Shown: in pieces, positions 1 to 10,861 of the stretch
Position numbering within the stretch: position 1 is the first letter of the stretch
How the letters are laid out: every line of letters begins with the position of its first letter
NCBI GenBank assembly: GCA_902702965.1
Contig: CACRXP010000031.1
Location: 2,080,367-2,144,366 of the forward strand
DNA length: 64,000 nt
Direction: 5' to 3'
Origin: Spirometra erinaceieuropaei
Lineage: Eukaryota; Platyhelminthes; Cestoda; Diphyllobothriidea; Diphyllobothriidae
Notes under the pieces: model-generated
Told to the model about the DNA's origin: nothing
Database searches by the model: none
The model's input: the letters and a program-made list of their open reading frames with translations, nothing else
Translations under genes and position numbers: made by a program

Positions 1-640
1 TCTCATAACAGATACCACAACAGCGCCTCTGTACGGGTCACAGGATCACTCTCGCACTCGGTCCGAGCTACGCCTGCCATCATTGACACTACTCTCAAAC
101 CCGCATGTGCACTGGATCAATTTCATCCTTTGCCTCACGATCGATGCCATCACTTTGTTCTGTGTCTGGTGGGTAGCTGTTGCCGACAGTCATCACGGCC
201 ATGTCTGGCGTCCTTTTTCAAGGCCCCGTTGGGTCAAGGTCACTAACCTTCGCAGCAAACGGTTGCAGATGCGCCGACTTTCAGCCACTCGATCAACTTT
301 AACTCAAACGCACTTGTGTCCACAGAGTCGCAGCTGCCTATTCGCCACGAACCTCCTCCCTCCTGCAACCGCAACACAAACCACTTAAACACCACCTCAA
401 TTGAACATGCCGTCACATTGTCCCGCAAACCTACAAAAGCAGTTGCGACCATTGCCCCAAAGACTCCGGGCATGAATGGACGCAGTCAATACCGGCACAG
501 GCTTCGCCAGCGGCCACTGCCGCCTGAGAGGGCAACTCGGGTTTCTGTATTTAATAAACTTTTCAATTCGGTGACTTCAGTCTTTTCCCACCAAATGACA
601 TTTAATCTGGTAATTGCAGACTTTTGAGTACGTACTCATC
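1..640. other. No recognisable gene; flank of PLE end
   Basis: Moderately GC-rich unique-looking DNA with only short open frames (about 100 codons or fewer) and no domain I recognise. It lies downstream of the 3' end of the minus-strand PLE that begins near 640. The remainder of the older interrupted PLE might be expected here, but no PLE motif could be read. Confidence 0.4.
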
Positions 641-1322
641 ACGAATGAAGGCGAAATTTCGAGTTCCAGGTGTATGCATAAGTGAAGAAGAAGAGTCGAG
701 CACCGGAACACTGTGTTTATTGTCCGAAGCTTTCAGACTCGTACAGGAGTCCATCGTCAGAGGTAGCGGCAGCAGCAGAACAAGCGCTAATTATAAGGCA
801 TGCAGGGCAATCATCGACCGACGTCGCAAGACTGGAGATGACTACGCAGGGCTCTGAACGCCGGCGCCAGATCGATAAATCGACTGACCGAGTTCTCATT
901 CGAGGCCCAGGCTTCAATCAATTCCCGGCCTGTTTTGTTTCCGGCGTGGGCGACTATTTTGGTGGCTGCGAAGTTAAACTCGTGACCCATTTCGTAGGTG
1001 TGAGCAGCCACTTGTGATAATGCGTCTCCTCGTCGCACAGCCAGCTTACGTTCGTGTATGCGCGATCCGAGCATGCGCCCAGTCTGTCCTGTGTAATTAC
1101 AAGGACAATTTTGACACGGAATGCGATACACTACTACAGATTACTCATCAGGTTTTAACGGGTCTTTGATTTAGATGACCCTATTGCACATGGTGGCTTT
1201 GGGGTGGTGTGCAATTCCAACACCTTACTCCGCAGCAATGCGCTCAGTCGCTTCTGAAACGCCCTTGATGTATGGCAGAGAATGCGTAGGCAGCGACTTA
1301 TGAATGCCCTCGGATAGCCATT
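640..1322 (-). pseudogene. Penelope-like element 3' half: linker plus GIY-YIG endonuclease (decayed)
   Basis: Read on the minus strand, 1322 down to about 811 gives the PLE linker (LPYIKGVSEATERIAAE near 1225) and then a GIY-YIG nuclease domain: VVYRIPCQNCPCNYTGQTGR carries the GIY and YIG equivalents (VYRI and YTG), followed by the conserved Arg region SRIHERK and the Glu region GRELIEAW. In PLEs this nuclease follows the reverse transcriptase and makes the target nick. There is at least one frame break between the linker and the nuclease, so the copy is dead. The strand ends in a hammerhead-like motif and a TTC-rich tail near 681-700. An inverted second copy (1412-1862) makes the locus a large imperfect palindrome with a loop of about 270 bp. 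Identification as PLE is firm; lineage name is not assigned. Confidence 0.85.
690..765 (-). ncRNA. Hammerhead-ribozyme-like motif in PLE end (copy a)
   Basis: On the minus strand the hammerhead core is CUGACGA (plus positions 754-760), a stem II with GGACUC pairing GAGUCU around a CUGUAC loop (735-753), then GAAA (731-734). Stem III follows: A15.1-U, G-C, C-G, one U-U mismatch, U-G, C-G, G-C, G-C and A-U, leading to a CUC cleavage triplet (698-700). All core residues are present. A convincing stem I is not visible. Hammerheads are known from PLE terminal repeats; activity here is inference. Confidence 0.6.
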
Positions 1323-1880
1323 TTGCACAAACTAGTCGCGAAAATAACGGGCCTCGCGTGCTCTGTCCTCCGGTTTGCTGCAATGAGTTTGGATCCTGAG
1401 CAATCTGGAGTAGTGTATCGCATTCCGTGTCAAAATTGTCCTTGTAATTACACAGGACAGACTGGGCGCATGCTCGGATCGCGCATACACGAACATAAGC
1501 TGGCTGTGTGACGAGGCGACGCATTATCACAAGTGGCCGCTCATACCTACGAAATGGGTCACGAGTTTAACTTCGCAGCCACCAAAATAGTCGCCCACGC
1601 CGGAAACAAAACAGGCCGGGAATTGATTGAAGCCTGGGCCTCGAATGAGAACTCGGTCAGTCGATTTATCGATCTGGCGCCGGCGTTCAGAGCCCTGCGT
1701 AGTCATCTCCAGTCTTGCGACGTCGGTCGATGATTGGCCTACATGTCCTATAACTGTCGCTTGTTCTCCTGTCGCCATTACCCCTGAGGATGGACTCCTG
1801 TACGAGTCTGAAAGCTCCGGACAATAAACACAGTGTTCCGGTGATCGACTCTTCTTCTTCACTTATACTCATCACTGCTT
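1323..1880 (+). pseudogene. Inverted second copy of PLE GIY-YIG 3' half
   Basis: From about 1408 this strand repeats, in inverse orientation, the GIY-YIG domain and terminal sequence of 676-1137 with very few differences. The nuclease frame opens with SGVVYRIPCQNC near 1405, stops at 1509-1511 because of an R-to-stop change (tga where the partner copy has cga), and continues in the same frame family as the 66-codon stretch 1533-1733 (HTYEMGHEFNFAATKIV and so on). It ends in a hammerhead-like motif and CTCTTCTTCTTC near 1850-1860, directly abutting the interrupted reverse transcriptase at 1887. The head-to-head junction near 1322 suggests two 5'-truncated copies joined at their 5' ends, or twin priming. 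Confidence 0.8.
1775..1850 (+). ncRNA. Hammerhead-ribozyme-like motif in PLE end (copy b)
   Basis: Plus-strand partner of the motif at 690-765: CUGAGGA (1784-1790), the same GGACUC/GAGUCU stem II, GAAA (1810-1813), and a CCGGA/UCCGG stem III. The cleavage triplet is AUC (1844-1846), and one stem III pair near the core is lost relative to copy a (G opposite A). The core is still legal because position 7 of the hammerhead is variable. Confidence 0.5.
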
Positions 1881-1886
1881 AGCCTC

Positions 1887-2860
1887 CTAAAGGACATCAA
1901 GGAAGGCTAGTTGGCTGCACTCTTCCTCCTCCATAGTCAATTGTATGTCCGAGAAGACCGCATTGAGACGTTCTTTGAATGTCAGCAGTTGCTCCCGGTC
2001 GATAACGACGGGATCATCCACATATCGGACCCAAAATTTCTGTCTGTCATTTCGTAAAACCAGTAACTCCAACCATTGTAGGGCCGCCATAGTTATGAGT
2101 CCCGAAACCAGTAAATCCATGGGCGTGCATTTCATCTGCTCGTAGGTTGTTCCGTCGAATTTGAAGTACGGCCTGAGACAGGACATCAGGAGTTAGAGGG
2201 TTTGTGCGTGTCCGAGGTAATTCTTCGTTTCATCGTGTTTGTTCTGTAGGAGTAATCTGATGATCTTGACTGTTAGAACTTGTGGAATAGAAGTAAAAGC
2301 ATGAAACAGAAAAAGATACCTTGACGTCGCTTGGCAGGAAACCTACCCCTTTGAGTTTCTCCAAGAATTGTATTGACGAGCTAACTATGATGTCTGAATC
2401 AGCGGTCATAAATCTAAGACGTCGCAGCAGCCGCTTTGCTCGGGGTGAAGTGCTCTCTTAGTGTCCCTTTGCCAGACCGGAGAATCGGTCCAAGGCCGTT
2501 TTTTGTGCTCTCGCCATTCGCAGATTGGTCGGCGATATTGGATCTGAGTTCTGCATTGCCAATAACGTCGCTCTGGTTTGGCGTGTCCGCGTTTTTACGA
2601 GGTTGGATTCGCATAGAACCAACGATTTTGGCTTTTCGAAAGCAGCCTGTCCTGTCCTATACGACATGTGAACGCCGCTTGTTCGCGAGTACAATAGCGA
2701 GGAATTTTTTGACCTCGAGTTCCTTTAGTGCCACGCATTCAAACTTTGGATGCGCTTCGAGCGACCCATCGAACATGAGGCAGACGACAGTTGTTGTCGG
2801 ATATGGTTCTTCGTCTCTTCTGTTGTCTCTGTCTAGGTGAGGGTCTACTTCACTGATCCA
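1887..2860 (-). pseudogene. PLE reverse transcriptase, decayed and interrupted
   Basis: Minus-strand reading from about 2860 to 1887 follows a PLE reverse transcriptase in order: an N-terminal block (ALKELEVKKFLAIVLANKRR, about 2740-2670), ISPTNLRMARAQKTALDRF (about 2560-2480), FTSIPQ (about 2290) and finally the palm with FWVRYVDD (about 2020-2040) and LAFLDVL (1890). Several stops and frameshifts separate these blocks. The family expects TPMGSP before the catalytic aspartates; here the glycine and serine are replaced (CTPMDLLVSGL), another sign of decay. The frame ends exactly where the inverted GIY-YIG copy begins (about 1885), so its own linker and nuclease have been displaced by the palindromic insertion. 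Confidence 0.8.
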
Positions 2861-4475
2861 AACCGTGTTGACAGGTTTGGTATTAGGCGTGTTGAATGAA
2901 CCCTCATCCTTAACACCTGCATTTGTTCCTCTGTCGGTCTCGTTTACGACAGTCTGTGCACCAGTTTGTCGTTTTTGGATGACAGTGGACCAGGAGGCTT
3001 GCGGAACTTGCTCTTCAGTGCTGTTTCGTGAATCGCTCTCTATTCACGGTTTCGCTCGGCCACCCCCTGCCGAAGCATTTGTGTACCGTTCTCGTCTATG
3101 AACTCACAGCACTTTGTCATCCCTTTCTCAATCCTCTGACGGTATTTGCGAAGCCGCGAATGACGGTCTTGAGGGGGTACTCGGAGCATTGGACTGGCAT
3201 GTTGAAATACCGCGCGTCTCGCCAGACATATGCTTACCGGCGGTTTGTATGGAACGCATTTCGGAAGCACGCTGTTGTCGAGACACCTGCGGAGAAACCG
3301 AAAACGCGCGTAGGCAGACTATTCACTGCGTTAGGTCGGCTGTGTTGCACCGATGGATGACGAGTCTATACCTAGAAAACTATTCTACGACGTCACTGGC
3401 GGCGATCACATGCATATCAGTGCGAAAAAGCATAGTTAAAAGGACATCCCGAAGGCCCTCTTCAAACAACTGGAAATAAATCGCCAATACAAGCGAAGAT
3501 GCGAGTTCCAGAAACAAGCTGATAAGAAATCAGAGCGATCGCTAGAGCAAAAGCATTATTTCTGTAAATACTAGAACTTCCTGTGCACGAATCACCCTCA
3601 TCTATTACTGTCTCAGATAATGGCTTCGGGCCTGAATACGAAACGTCAGATGTATAACGCTTTTGGAAATAAGTCTTCTGATTTGGGGAGACCCAGCCTG
3701 AGACAGGCTGGTCTGGCACAATATCGGGAGATCTGGAGCGTTACCGACGAAGCAGATCGCATACATACGGTACATGAATCACGAGCACATCTAACAAACG
3801 CTGCAAATACCCACCACCTACTCTCAGGACATGAAACGGACATCTATACATCCTTAATCATGTTTGCCGCTTTAACTGGTCAGTCTAGACACGAGGCCTC
3901 CCCATTCGCAGCCACAATGCGGGAGTGAACTCGTCCATCGACCCGTCTTCTCCCAACAAGTACCAACATCATCACCATGAACTCATTTTCAACTCGTTTT
4001 CACTGCAACTGCACCTTCGTAGTACGCGACGGTCAGGCAGATCGCTTGAGGATTCACATCAGTGCGACCGGGAAGACGATGCCATCGGCACAAACCAAAC
4101 TCGCTTCCATTTTCCCCTATCACCGTCGTTGTGGGCTCAATCCAAATTTGTCCCCATCCTGTATGGTCACACCACAATGTCAGGATCACCGAGATGCGCC
4201 CGCATATCCCGATTCACGCGTCCACACTGTCCCGCAACACTCGGTCAACGAATAGGCATACCGCATCTCCGAAACGCATCATTAAACTACAACAGCCCAG
4301 ACTCAGTGCCCACCATTCGCCCTATCTGTACACGTTACACAAGAACCTGCGCTGCAAGGTGAACCACATGCCTGCGCAACATCACGCCTCACTTATTGGC
4401 TTGCATATGGCCCACAGCGCTATCGCCGGGATGGCAAACGAAAGTCCCCATATGAGAACAAGCCAAGCACATATA
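2861..4475. other. No recognisable gene
   Basis: Open frames up to 145 codons occur on both strands but none shows a domain I recognise. The part next to 2860 may be the eroded N-terminal region of the PLE reverse transcriptase on the minus strand; I could not align it by eye. Confidence 0.4.
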
Positions 4476-5722
4476 GAGTAGGTGGGCTAACTCATGAAAT
4501 GTCAACTGAAATTCAGAAGTGCGTTCCCATTTCAAAAAGATCAATTAAGTAGGGTTGAAAGACTAGTCAGCCTACAACATAATTCTATAATATCTCAGTT
4601 GCCTCAGCATTCCGCCTTTCGAAAGAACTTCCTTCCGGCAGCATGCAAAAACTACCCTCTGTAAAAAATGATTACTTAATTAGCATGAATTTTTCGCATT
4701 GATTTTCGATGCCCCTAGATGTCCAATTATATTTCATGGAAAACATGCATAAAAATTTTCATTTGCTCATTCGGTAGATCATTACGTCCTCTTCTAATTT
4801 TATACTCAAAGGAGAGATAAAATTCGGTTTTAAAAAGTTTATAATTGTGGGACTTTTAAATAGCGTGAAATGGCCGTTCACATATCGTCATATCTCTGCA
4901 TTTACCAATGTGGCTTGTAAAGTTAACAATATGGAACCAAATCCACTGCTGAATTTGATAAACCCCATATGGTCTCCTTTCAATACCATAGAGAAATATG
5001 CGGTTATCTGTACGCGGAAAATACCTGGTTTGTATTTTGGAAACCCTGAATGCAAGTGTGAAGGCAGAGTGGTTTCAAAATTATTCGGGAATTGGAAAAG
5101 TTTTTAAAAACCGAATTATACTCTACCTTTGAGTATACGATTGGAAGAAAAGGTAATTGTCTACCGAATGAGCAGAAGAATGAATATGTTCGTTCATGTT
5201 TTCCATGAAATATAACTGAATTTTTATGGGCATCGAGAATCAATGAGAAAAACGCATGCTACTTAAGTAGTCAGTTTTTTACAGAGTGTCATTTTGGCAT
5301 GCAGCCGGAAGGAAGTGCATTCGAAAGCCGGCATCCTGACGTAGCTGAAATATCACAGAATTATGTTGTAGGCTGACTGAATTATGTCCCTCCTTCGAGT
5401 ATATAATTGAACGGAGACGTAATTTTCTACCGAATGAGCAAAAGAGTGAATATTTTTATTCATGTTTCTCACGAAATATACTTGGACATTTAGGGGCATC
5501 GGAAATCAATGAGGAAAATTCAAGAATAATTAAGAAGTCATTTGTTACAGACTATAGTTTTTGCATGCAGCCAAAAAGAAGTTCGTTCGAAAGCCGGCAT
5601 CCTGTGGTCACTGAAATATTATAGATGCCGACTAGTTTTACAACCCTACTTAATTAATCTTTTCGAATCGAAAACGCAATTCGGAAATTCTGTTGACATT
5701 TAATGAGTTTGTACACCTACTG
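4476..5722 (+). mobile_element. Long-TIR Tc1/mariner-like MITE, copy A
   Basis: Begins GAGTAGGTGGGCTAACTCAT and ends with the inverse, ATGAGTTT...CACCTACTG, followed by TA. The consensus terminus over the window is CAGTAGGTGGGCTAACTCAT inside a TA target site, as in Tc1/mariner elements. The left arm runs from 4476 to about 4835, a unique polar loop to about 5095, then the right arm. There is no transposase. This copy is about 260 bp longer than the others because the right arm carries an internal tandem duplication (5100-5640). Confidence 0.85.
5100..5640 (+). repeat. Tandem duplication of the MITE A right arm
   Basis: Two successive versions of the same roughly 265-bp arm segment: TTTGAGTATACGATTGGAAG (from about 5129) to TTGTAGGCTGAC (about 5368), and TTCGAGTATATAATTGAACG (from about 5394) to GCCGACTAG (about 5634). 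Each contains the same landmarks in order (CTACCGAATGAGC, GGGCATCG, CATGCAGCC, AAAGCCGGCATCCTG). The copies have diverged, so the duplication is not recent. Confidence 0.75.
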
Positions 5723-5724
5723 TA

Positions 5725-7583
5725 TACATAAAAGTCTGATTTTCGTTTTCCCTGGTGCACTGTAAGGAAACCGGGTAGTGTGTGGCACACGCAAACGGAC
5801 AATGCAGTCTTGTCAGTCACTTCGCTCAGTCTCGCATCGGGTGAGTAACAGGTTCGGACAGGTTTATCGGAGAAGGAAGAAGGTTACGCCGACAATGACG
5901 AATTCATCCTCATGGAACAGCTGCGCATCCCTCGCTAAAAAAATATCTAATGCACTACCAGTCGTGGCATGGAAGTCCACCTACTGACGGGAAACCATGA
6001 TCCTTCTAATGAATGGTAGTCAGGTCGTAGTAGCCTCTTCATACTGTGGCCGCTATGACTTTCTCGCCCATGTGATGTTGAACATCTGAAGTGGAGACCC
6101 AGGCTGTGTACCATGCGGAGACGCGACGTTTGGCTTTTCAAACGAACACTACCCCGCTTTGTCACTGACACAAGTCGAGTGACAGCTGCGCTCCGAGTTA
6201 ATGCGGAACGAAACAGAGTCAGGCGGGCGCCATGTGGGCGTCAGGCTGTGCGGAGTCCGAACAAACGTGCGTGTGACAGATTAGATGTGGGTCCTGACGT
6301 CAAGCCAGCCACTTTGCCCAATCCCCTCACCGCTTGGTTGGCGGACTCGAACAGTAGACTGGTGCATAGGCCGGAGGAAGCGAAAATGAAGCAGAGGCTG
6401 CGGGATCCATCCTTAAGGGTAATCAGTGGACTCCTGACTATAGTAAATATAAACTACTTAAACCTCTCAAGACGATCTATGAATCGTAGCTTGGAATACT
6501 GCCAACTGACAGGATAACTTGTTGATTAACTGGACTGAGTTTCATAATGTGGCCTTCATGGCACACTGACAGTAGCCTCTGACAGGCGTGGACGGGCATG
6601 TCGGTCAATGTTCCCGACCACGCTTCTGGTCACCTTGACGTTATCCTGTCATCAAATACAGGTGGGGGGTAAGAGAGCACAGTAGATGCTGTGCAAGTTC
6701 GACTTTCTGCAAATTAATTTACTGCAAGTCGGCAGTGGTGCGCCAACTTTCCGGAGCACACGGTGGGCATAGTCGCTTGCAACCTTCGAACTGTCGTCGG
6801 CAGTGAAGAAGGCAAGGGAGACTGGATTGGTCATTTCTAACTTATTGACCGTCAGATCCAGATTTTCAATCATTGGTCATTAGGAAGAACGTTCCGCCGT
6901 CGGCAGTTCTCCCTATGTTATGCGCCTGCTCACGAGGGTTTCTGAGTTAGCTATAAAAATGCCACGTGATGAACAAACCCAGTAACCTGATCAGTGAATC
7001 GCAATTACTCTCTCTCCCTCTCTCTCTCTCCACCTCTCTCGCTGATACATATTTTCGGCAATAATCACAAATCACGAAAAAGCTCGGCGTCTGAATGGAT
7101 GCACTAAGAAGGGGCTGGCGACCTATTTAATCAGAAATGCCTAACAGAAAGCGAGCATTTGTAAGTGGGTTTTGGCTAGATCTAACGTTAAGAAAATAAA
7201 TACGCAAATGCTTTGGAAAAATACCCGGTTGGTCGGCAAAAAGCTCCCGTCGGGTAGACCAGACAGTTGTCGGTCTCAGTTACCCAGTGTACTTTAAAAG
7301 TGCATCTGTGTCCCGCATTTGGGGACGTTTGGTTCCACCGCGCTGGCGATAATTTAATGCAGGACCACTTTTGGGCCAAGCGATCGGTGCTTCATTGCTC
7401 CCGCAATGAAGCAACTGTCCTTTTTCGCGGTCAGAATGCCGTTGGGCAGAGAAAAAATGCGATAGAGGAGGCCTAGTAAAGGCATCAGACAGCCGAATGT
7501 TAGGATGTGGTAATGACGACTGTTATAAGACGACTAACACTAAAGGAAACTTTGGGCGAATATCGGCGGATGGCGGTCGGTTA
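5725..7583. other. No recognisable gene; CT-rich microsatellite
   Basis: A CT microsatellite lies at about 7009-7042. The stretch 6360-6600 loosely resembles the repeat seen at 8930-9190 and 9350-9580 (shared elements: a GACTATAGTAAATATAAAC-like run, then CTGCCAACTGACAGGATA, then GGCCTTCATGGCAC). The open frames (up to 134 codons) show no recognised domain. Confidence 0.4.
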
Positions 7584-7654
7584 NNNNNNNNNNNNNNNNN
7601 NNNNNNNNNNNNNNNNNNNNNNNNNNNNNNNNNNNNNNNNNNNNNNNNNNNNNN
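7584..7654. other. Assembly gap (71 N)
   Basis: Seventy-one undetermined bases. The open frame that spans it is an artefact of reading through N. Confidence 0.99.
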
Positions 7655-8363
7655 AGGAGGATACTGAACTGCGTACTTTGTACACGCTTCGCATTAGTTG
7701 CCGTTTGCAACTTGAAAGTGCATTTCAGACATTCCAGGGTAATGCGAGAAGAGGTTGAAATGCATGCTGTTTAAAGACCAGAGGGTGGGTGTTGGCGGTG
7801 GCGGTGTTGGCAGTGGGTGTTGGTGAGTAAAGCGACCGCTGAAAGGCAGAGCAGGGTGACGCCGTCGTCGCCATTGGTATTTGGAGCGATGTTGGGGGGC
7901 GACTGCCTTGTCTGCCGCAGGACGTCAAAACCCGCCTCATTAGCCTGCGCATGTATCTTCGGTGAGCGAACTTCTCCGCCATCATTAGTGTCTACACCCC
8001 CCTCCCCCTCCCGGTAACCAGCTTCGACGAAGCGAAGAACAAAATCTTCGAGGTCGTGTGACTGTGCCAAAAGCGGACAATCTACTTGGTCTTGGCGATT
8101 TTAGTGTCTGTGTCGGGGCGGACTACGCTGCCTGGAGGGGGGGGGGGGAATGCTGGGTCCCAAAAAATTTGGCGACTGCAAAGACAGCGATCTTCTCTCT
8201 CTGTGAGCCTGCTGTTCTACACCCTTCTACATGTGGTTCCTCTGCTGCATATGACATTTGAGCGTCCTGTTCTCTTGTGTGTGAAGCCCTGGCGTGTATG
8301 TATTAGGGGGCAGGTTGTGTGTGACATGAAAAGAGGAGCTGTCCTCAGCTCTGCCAGTCGCCT
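7655..8363. other. No recognisable gene
   Basis: Contains GGTGTTGGCGGTGGCGGTG-like short repeats (about 7788-7825) and a run of 11-12 G at about 8138-8149. Open frames of up to 102 codons lack recognisable domains. Confidence 0.4.
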
Positions 8364-8862
8364 TGTTGCGGTCAAGGATGTGAGATCAACTTGAACCACG
8401 CACAATAAGTTCGTTTCGTCTAACGTCAGCAGTCAGGGAGCTGTAAGGAATAATTTATTCTGTACACAGGGCAGGTTGCCGTAAGTTGGCTGTTTGCTTA
8501 CAACAGAGGTAAGCATCCCTTCACGGAGAGCGTCAGTCGCGGTGTGTAGTTTACGCGGGGGTTAATGTCTGTGTCAGTAGGTGGGGAGTTACTAGCTGAG
8601 TGCTGGTCATGAGATTGGACGCATTAGGTGAGGATTAGGGGGACGCATAATCGCAGGGGGACACGGATATCAAGTCAGGTCGTCCGACGCACGTGAGGTG
8701 ATAATAGTTCGTGAAGGCAGCCGGGAGTCACTGCAGATGGAGAGGAGGGCCCCAGTGCTAGCCGGCGGGGGTGGTCGTGTGTCAACGGCCTGTCAACGAT
8801 TGCCGCGGCCATTGACCGACAAAACGGAGCCGGAGAAAAGGGGGACTGGAGCGGCTGCTAAA
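8364..8862 (-). mobile_element. Solo LTR of the gypsy-1 family
   Basis: Read on the minus strand this matches, from end to end, the 511-bp LTR of the gypsy element at 12157-17216: the opening AGCAGCCGCTCCAGTCCCCC, then CTCCGGCTCCGTTTTGTCGG, ACCCCCGCCGGCTAG, CTGCAGTGACTCCCGGCTGC, CAGCCAACTTACGGCAACCTG, the AATAAA and finally GTTGATCTCACATCCTTGAC. It is visibly diverged by substitutions and small indels. No gag or pol lies beside it. The flanking 4 bp are GCCT (left) and GCTT (right), a one-mismatch target duplication, so this is most simply an old insertion reduced to one LTR by LTR-LTR recombination. Confidence 0.85.
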
Positions 8863-8929
8863 GCTTCTCTGAATCTCAGAATTCGCCAGTTGGCAGCTTC
8901 GGAAGATCGACGGGTGCATGGGTTAAGGT

Positions 8930-9600
8930 AGAGCGAGTGAGGTCGACTTTCATCTCATAGTTCTTAACTATAAACAACAAGATGCACTGAAGACTATCGT
9001 CGTACACTAAAACCCGTGGTCTGGAAGGCTGCCAATTAACGTTTCAACCCAGACCCAGAAGTCAGCCAGTTCTGTTTTTGGCGTTGAATGTGTGATCGGT
9101 GGACTGAGGGTCAGACTGTAATGGCTCCTTCTTAATGCTATACTCTCACGCATGCGAGATTCGAGCCCCCTCCCCCCACATAGTGTGTGTAATCCTGGCT
9201 TGGGCTATTTTTTTTTTGGGGGGGGGAACAGGTCGTACATGCGGCACGCGCAGACGCGTGCTCCAGGTTTGTCATCCGCTGCGCTCACATCCGGCATCTG
9301 ACCGGCCCGGACAGCGGTCTGGTGCTTGAGAGTGGAGAGCGGGAGAGAGAGTGAAGTCGACGGTCCCAGCGCGTATTCTTTATCATAAACAATTTGATAC
9401 GCTTTGATCTATCCAGCTGGCTTAGAAGGCTGTCAACTGGCAGGATATCTCTGGCCTGGCAGTCAGCCCAGTGTGTGTTTGTGTGGAGTAGCGGACTGAT
9501 GGACTGGGAGTCAGGCCGCAGTGTCTCCTTCTTACTGTGCCCTCTATGGCACTTTCACTCTGTGCGGTCCGAGTCCCGTGCGGCGACAGGTCTATGGGCG
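8930..9600 (+). repeat. Two imperfect copies of a dispersed repeat
   Basis: Copy 1 (about 8930-9160) and copy 2 (about 9345-9570) share, in order, a GAGTGAGGTCGAC/GAGTGAAGTCGAC start, TATAAACAA/CATAAACAA, GGAAGGCTGCCAATTAAC / AGAAGGCTGTCAACTGGC, AGTCAGCC, GGACTGAGGGTCAGACTGTA / GGACTGGGAGTCAGGCCGCA and CTCCTTCTTA. Between them lie a T/G homopolymer run (9208-9226) and GC-rich sequence. They could be eroded LTRs or a SINE-like family; I cannot tell which. Confidence 0.45.
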
Positions 9601-9639
9601 GCTGCGGCCGCGTCGGCGACCTTCCCTACCTCCGGGCCT

Positions 9640-9780
9640 CTTGACTAGGTCATCATACCGGGCTCAGGTGGCGGTGGAGGACGGCGTCCGGCAGACGCAG
9701 CACAAGTCTGCTATCATTATAAACCATCCAGAAGTCTCACTCCCTATGCCAGCGTACAGTAGGGCACACAATGAACATCG
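9640..9780 (+). repeat. Short interspersed repeat, copy 1
   Basis: Contains GCAGACGCAGCACAAGTCTG, then CTATCATTATAAACCATCC and a GGGCACACAATGAACATCG end. The same ordered landmarks recur at 11090-11230 and inverted at 28855-29010, marking a short dispersed family. Confidence 0.5.
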
Positions 9781-9873
9781 TCGAAAGTCGACGTCTGAAC
9801 TGTCGTATGTGTGTCTGTTTTGCCCCTTAAAAGGGGTCACGTAGTAGATGTGCTGGACGAGCACAGGGAGCTA

Positions 9874-10859
9874 CAGAAGTTGGGTCAAATCATGAAATGT
9901 CAACTGAAATTCCGAACTGCCGTTTCGTTTTGACAAGATTAATTAAGCATGGTTGTAAAACTGATCGTCATGAAAAATAATTCTATAATATGTCAGTTAC
10001 CTCAGGATGCTGGCTTTTGAAAGAACCGCTTTCCGGTTGCATACAAAAACTAGGCTCTTTGAAAATGATTATTCAGGTAGCATGCACTTTTCTCACTAAT
10101 TTTCGATGCCCTTAAATGTTCAATTATTTTTCATGGAAAGCATGTACAAAAATATTCATTCTCTTGTTCATACAGTAAAACATGACGTCTTCTTTCAATT
10201 TTATGCTCGAAGGAAGGACATAATTCGGTTTTAAAAAGTTTCTAATTGCGAGACTTTTTGACACCGTGAAATGGCCGTTCATAAAACGTCATGTCTCTAT
10301 ATTTACCAATGTAACTTGTAAAGTTAACAATATGGACCAAATAGAATGCTAAATTTTATGAACTCCATATGGTGTTCTCTTAATACCGTAGAGCAATGTG
10401 TGGTTTTCCGTACGCGAAAATGTACGGCTTGTAGTTTGTAAACCTTGAATACAAGTGTAACGGCAGAGCGGGTTCAAAATTATTCAGGAATTGGAAGAGT
10501 TTTGAAAACCGAATTTACCCTTCCTTAGAGTAAATGATTCAAAGAAAACATCATTTTCTACCGAATGAGCGAGAGAATGAATATTTTGTTCATGTTTTCC
10601 ATGAATTATAGTTGAACTTTTAGGAGCATCGAAAATGAATGAGGAAAATGCTTTCTACGTAAGTGGTCCTTTCTTAAAGAGTATAGTTCTCGCATCCAGC
10701 AAGAAAGAAGTTCGTTCGAAAGCCGGCATCCTGAGGTAACTGAAGTATTATAGAATTATACTGCAAGCAGATTAGTTTTACAACCCTACTTAATTTATAT
10801 TTTCAAAACGAAAACGCGTTCTGAAATTTCGGTTAACATTACACGAGTTAGCCCAACTG
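9874..10859 (+). mobile_element. Long-TIR MITE, copy B
   Basis: Starts after TA with CAGAAGTTGGGTCAAATCAT and ends ...GAGTTAGCCCAACTG. Arms are about 360 bp (to about 10235, and from about 10500) around a loop that reads in the same direction as copy A (TTTCTAATTGCGAGACTTTT, then GTTAACAATATGGACC). No coding capacity. Confidence 0.85.
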
Positions 10860-10861
10860 AT

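Noticed and set aside
4847..5243. Small frames inside MITE A (and equivalent frames in the other MITE copies)
   Set aside because: They lie in arms and loop, are not conserved between copies, and resemble no transposase.
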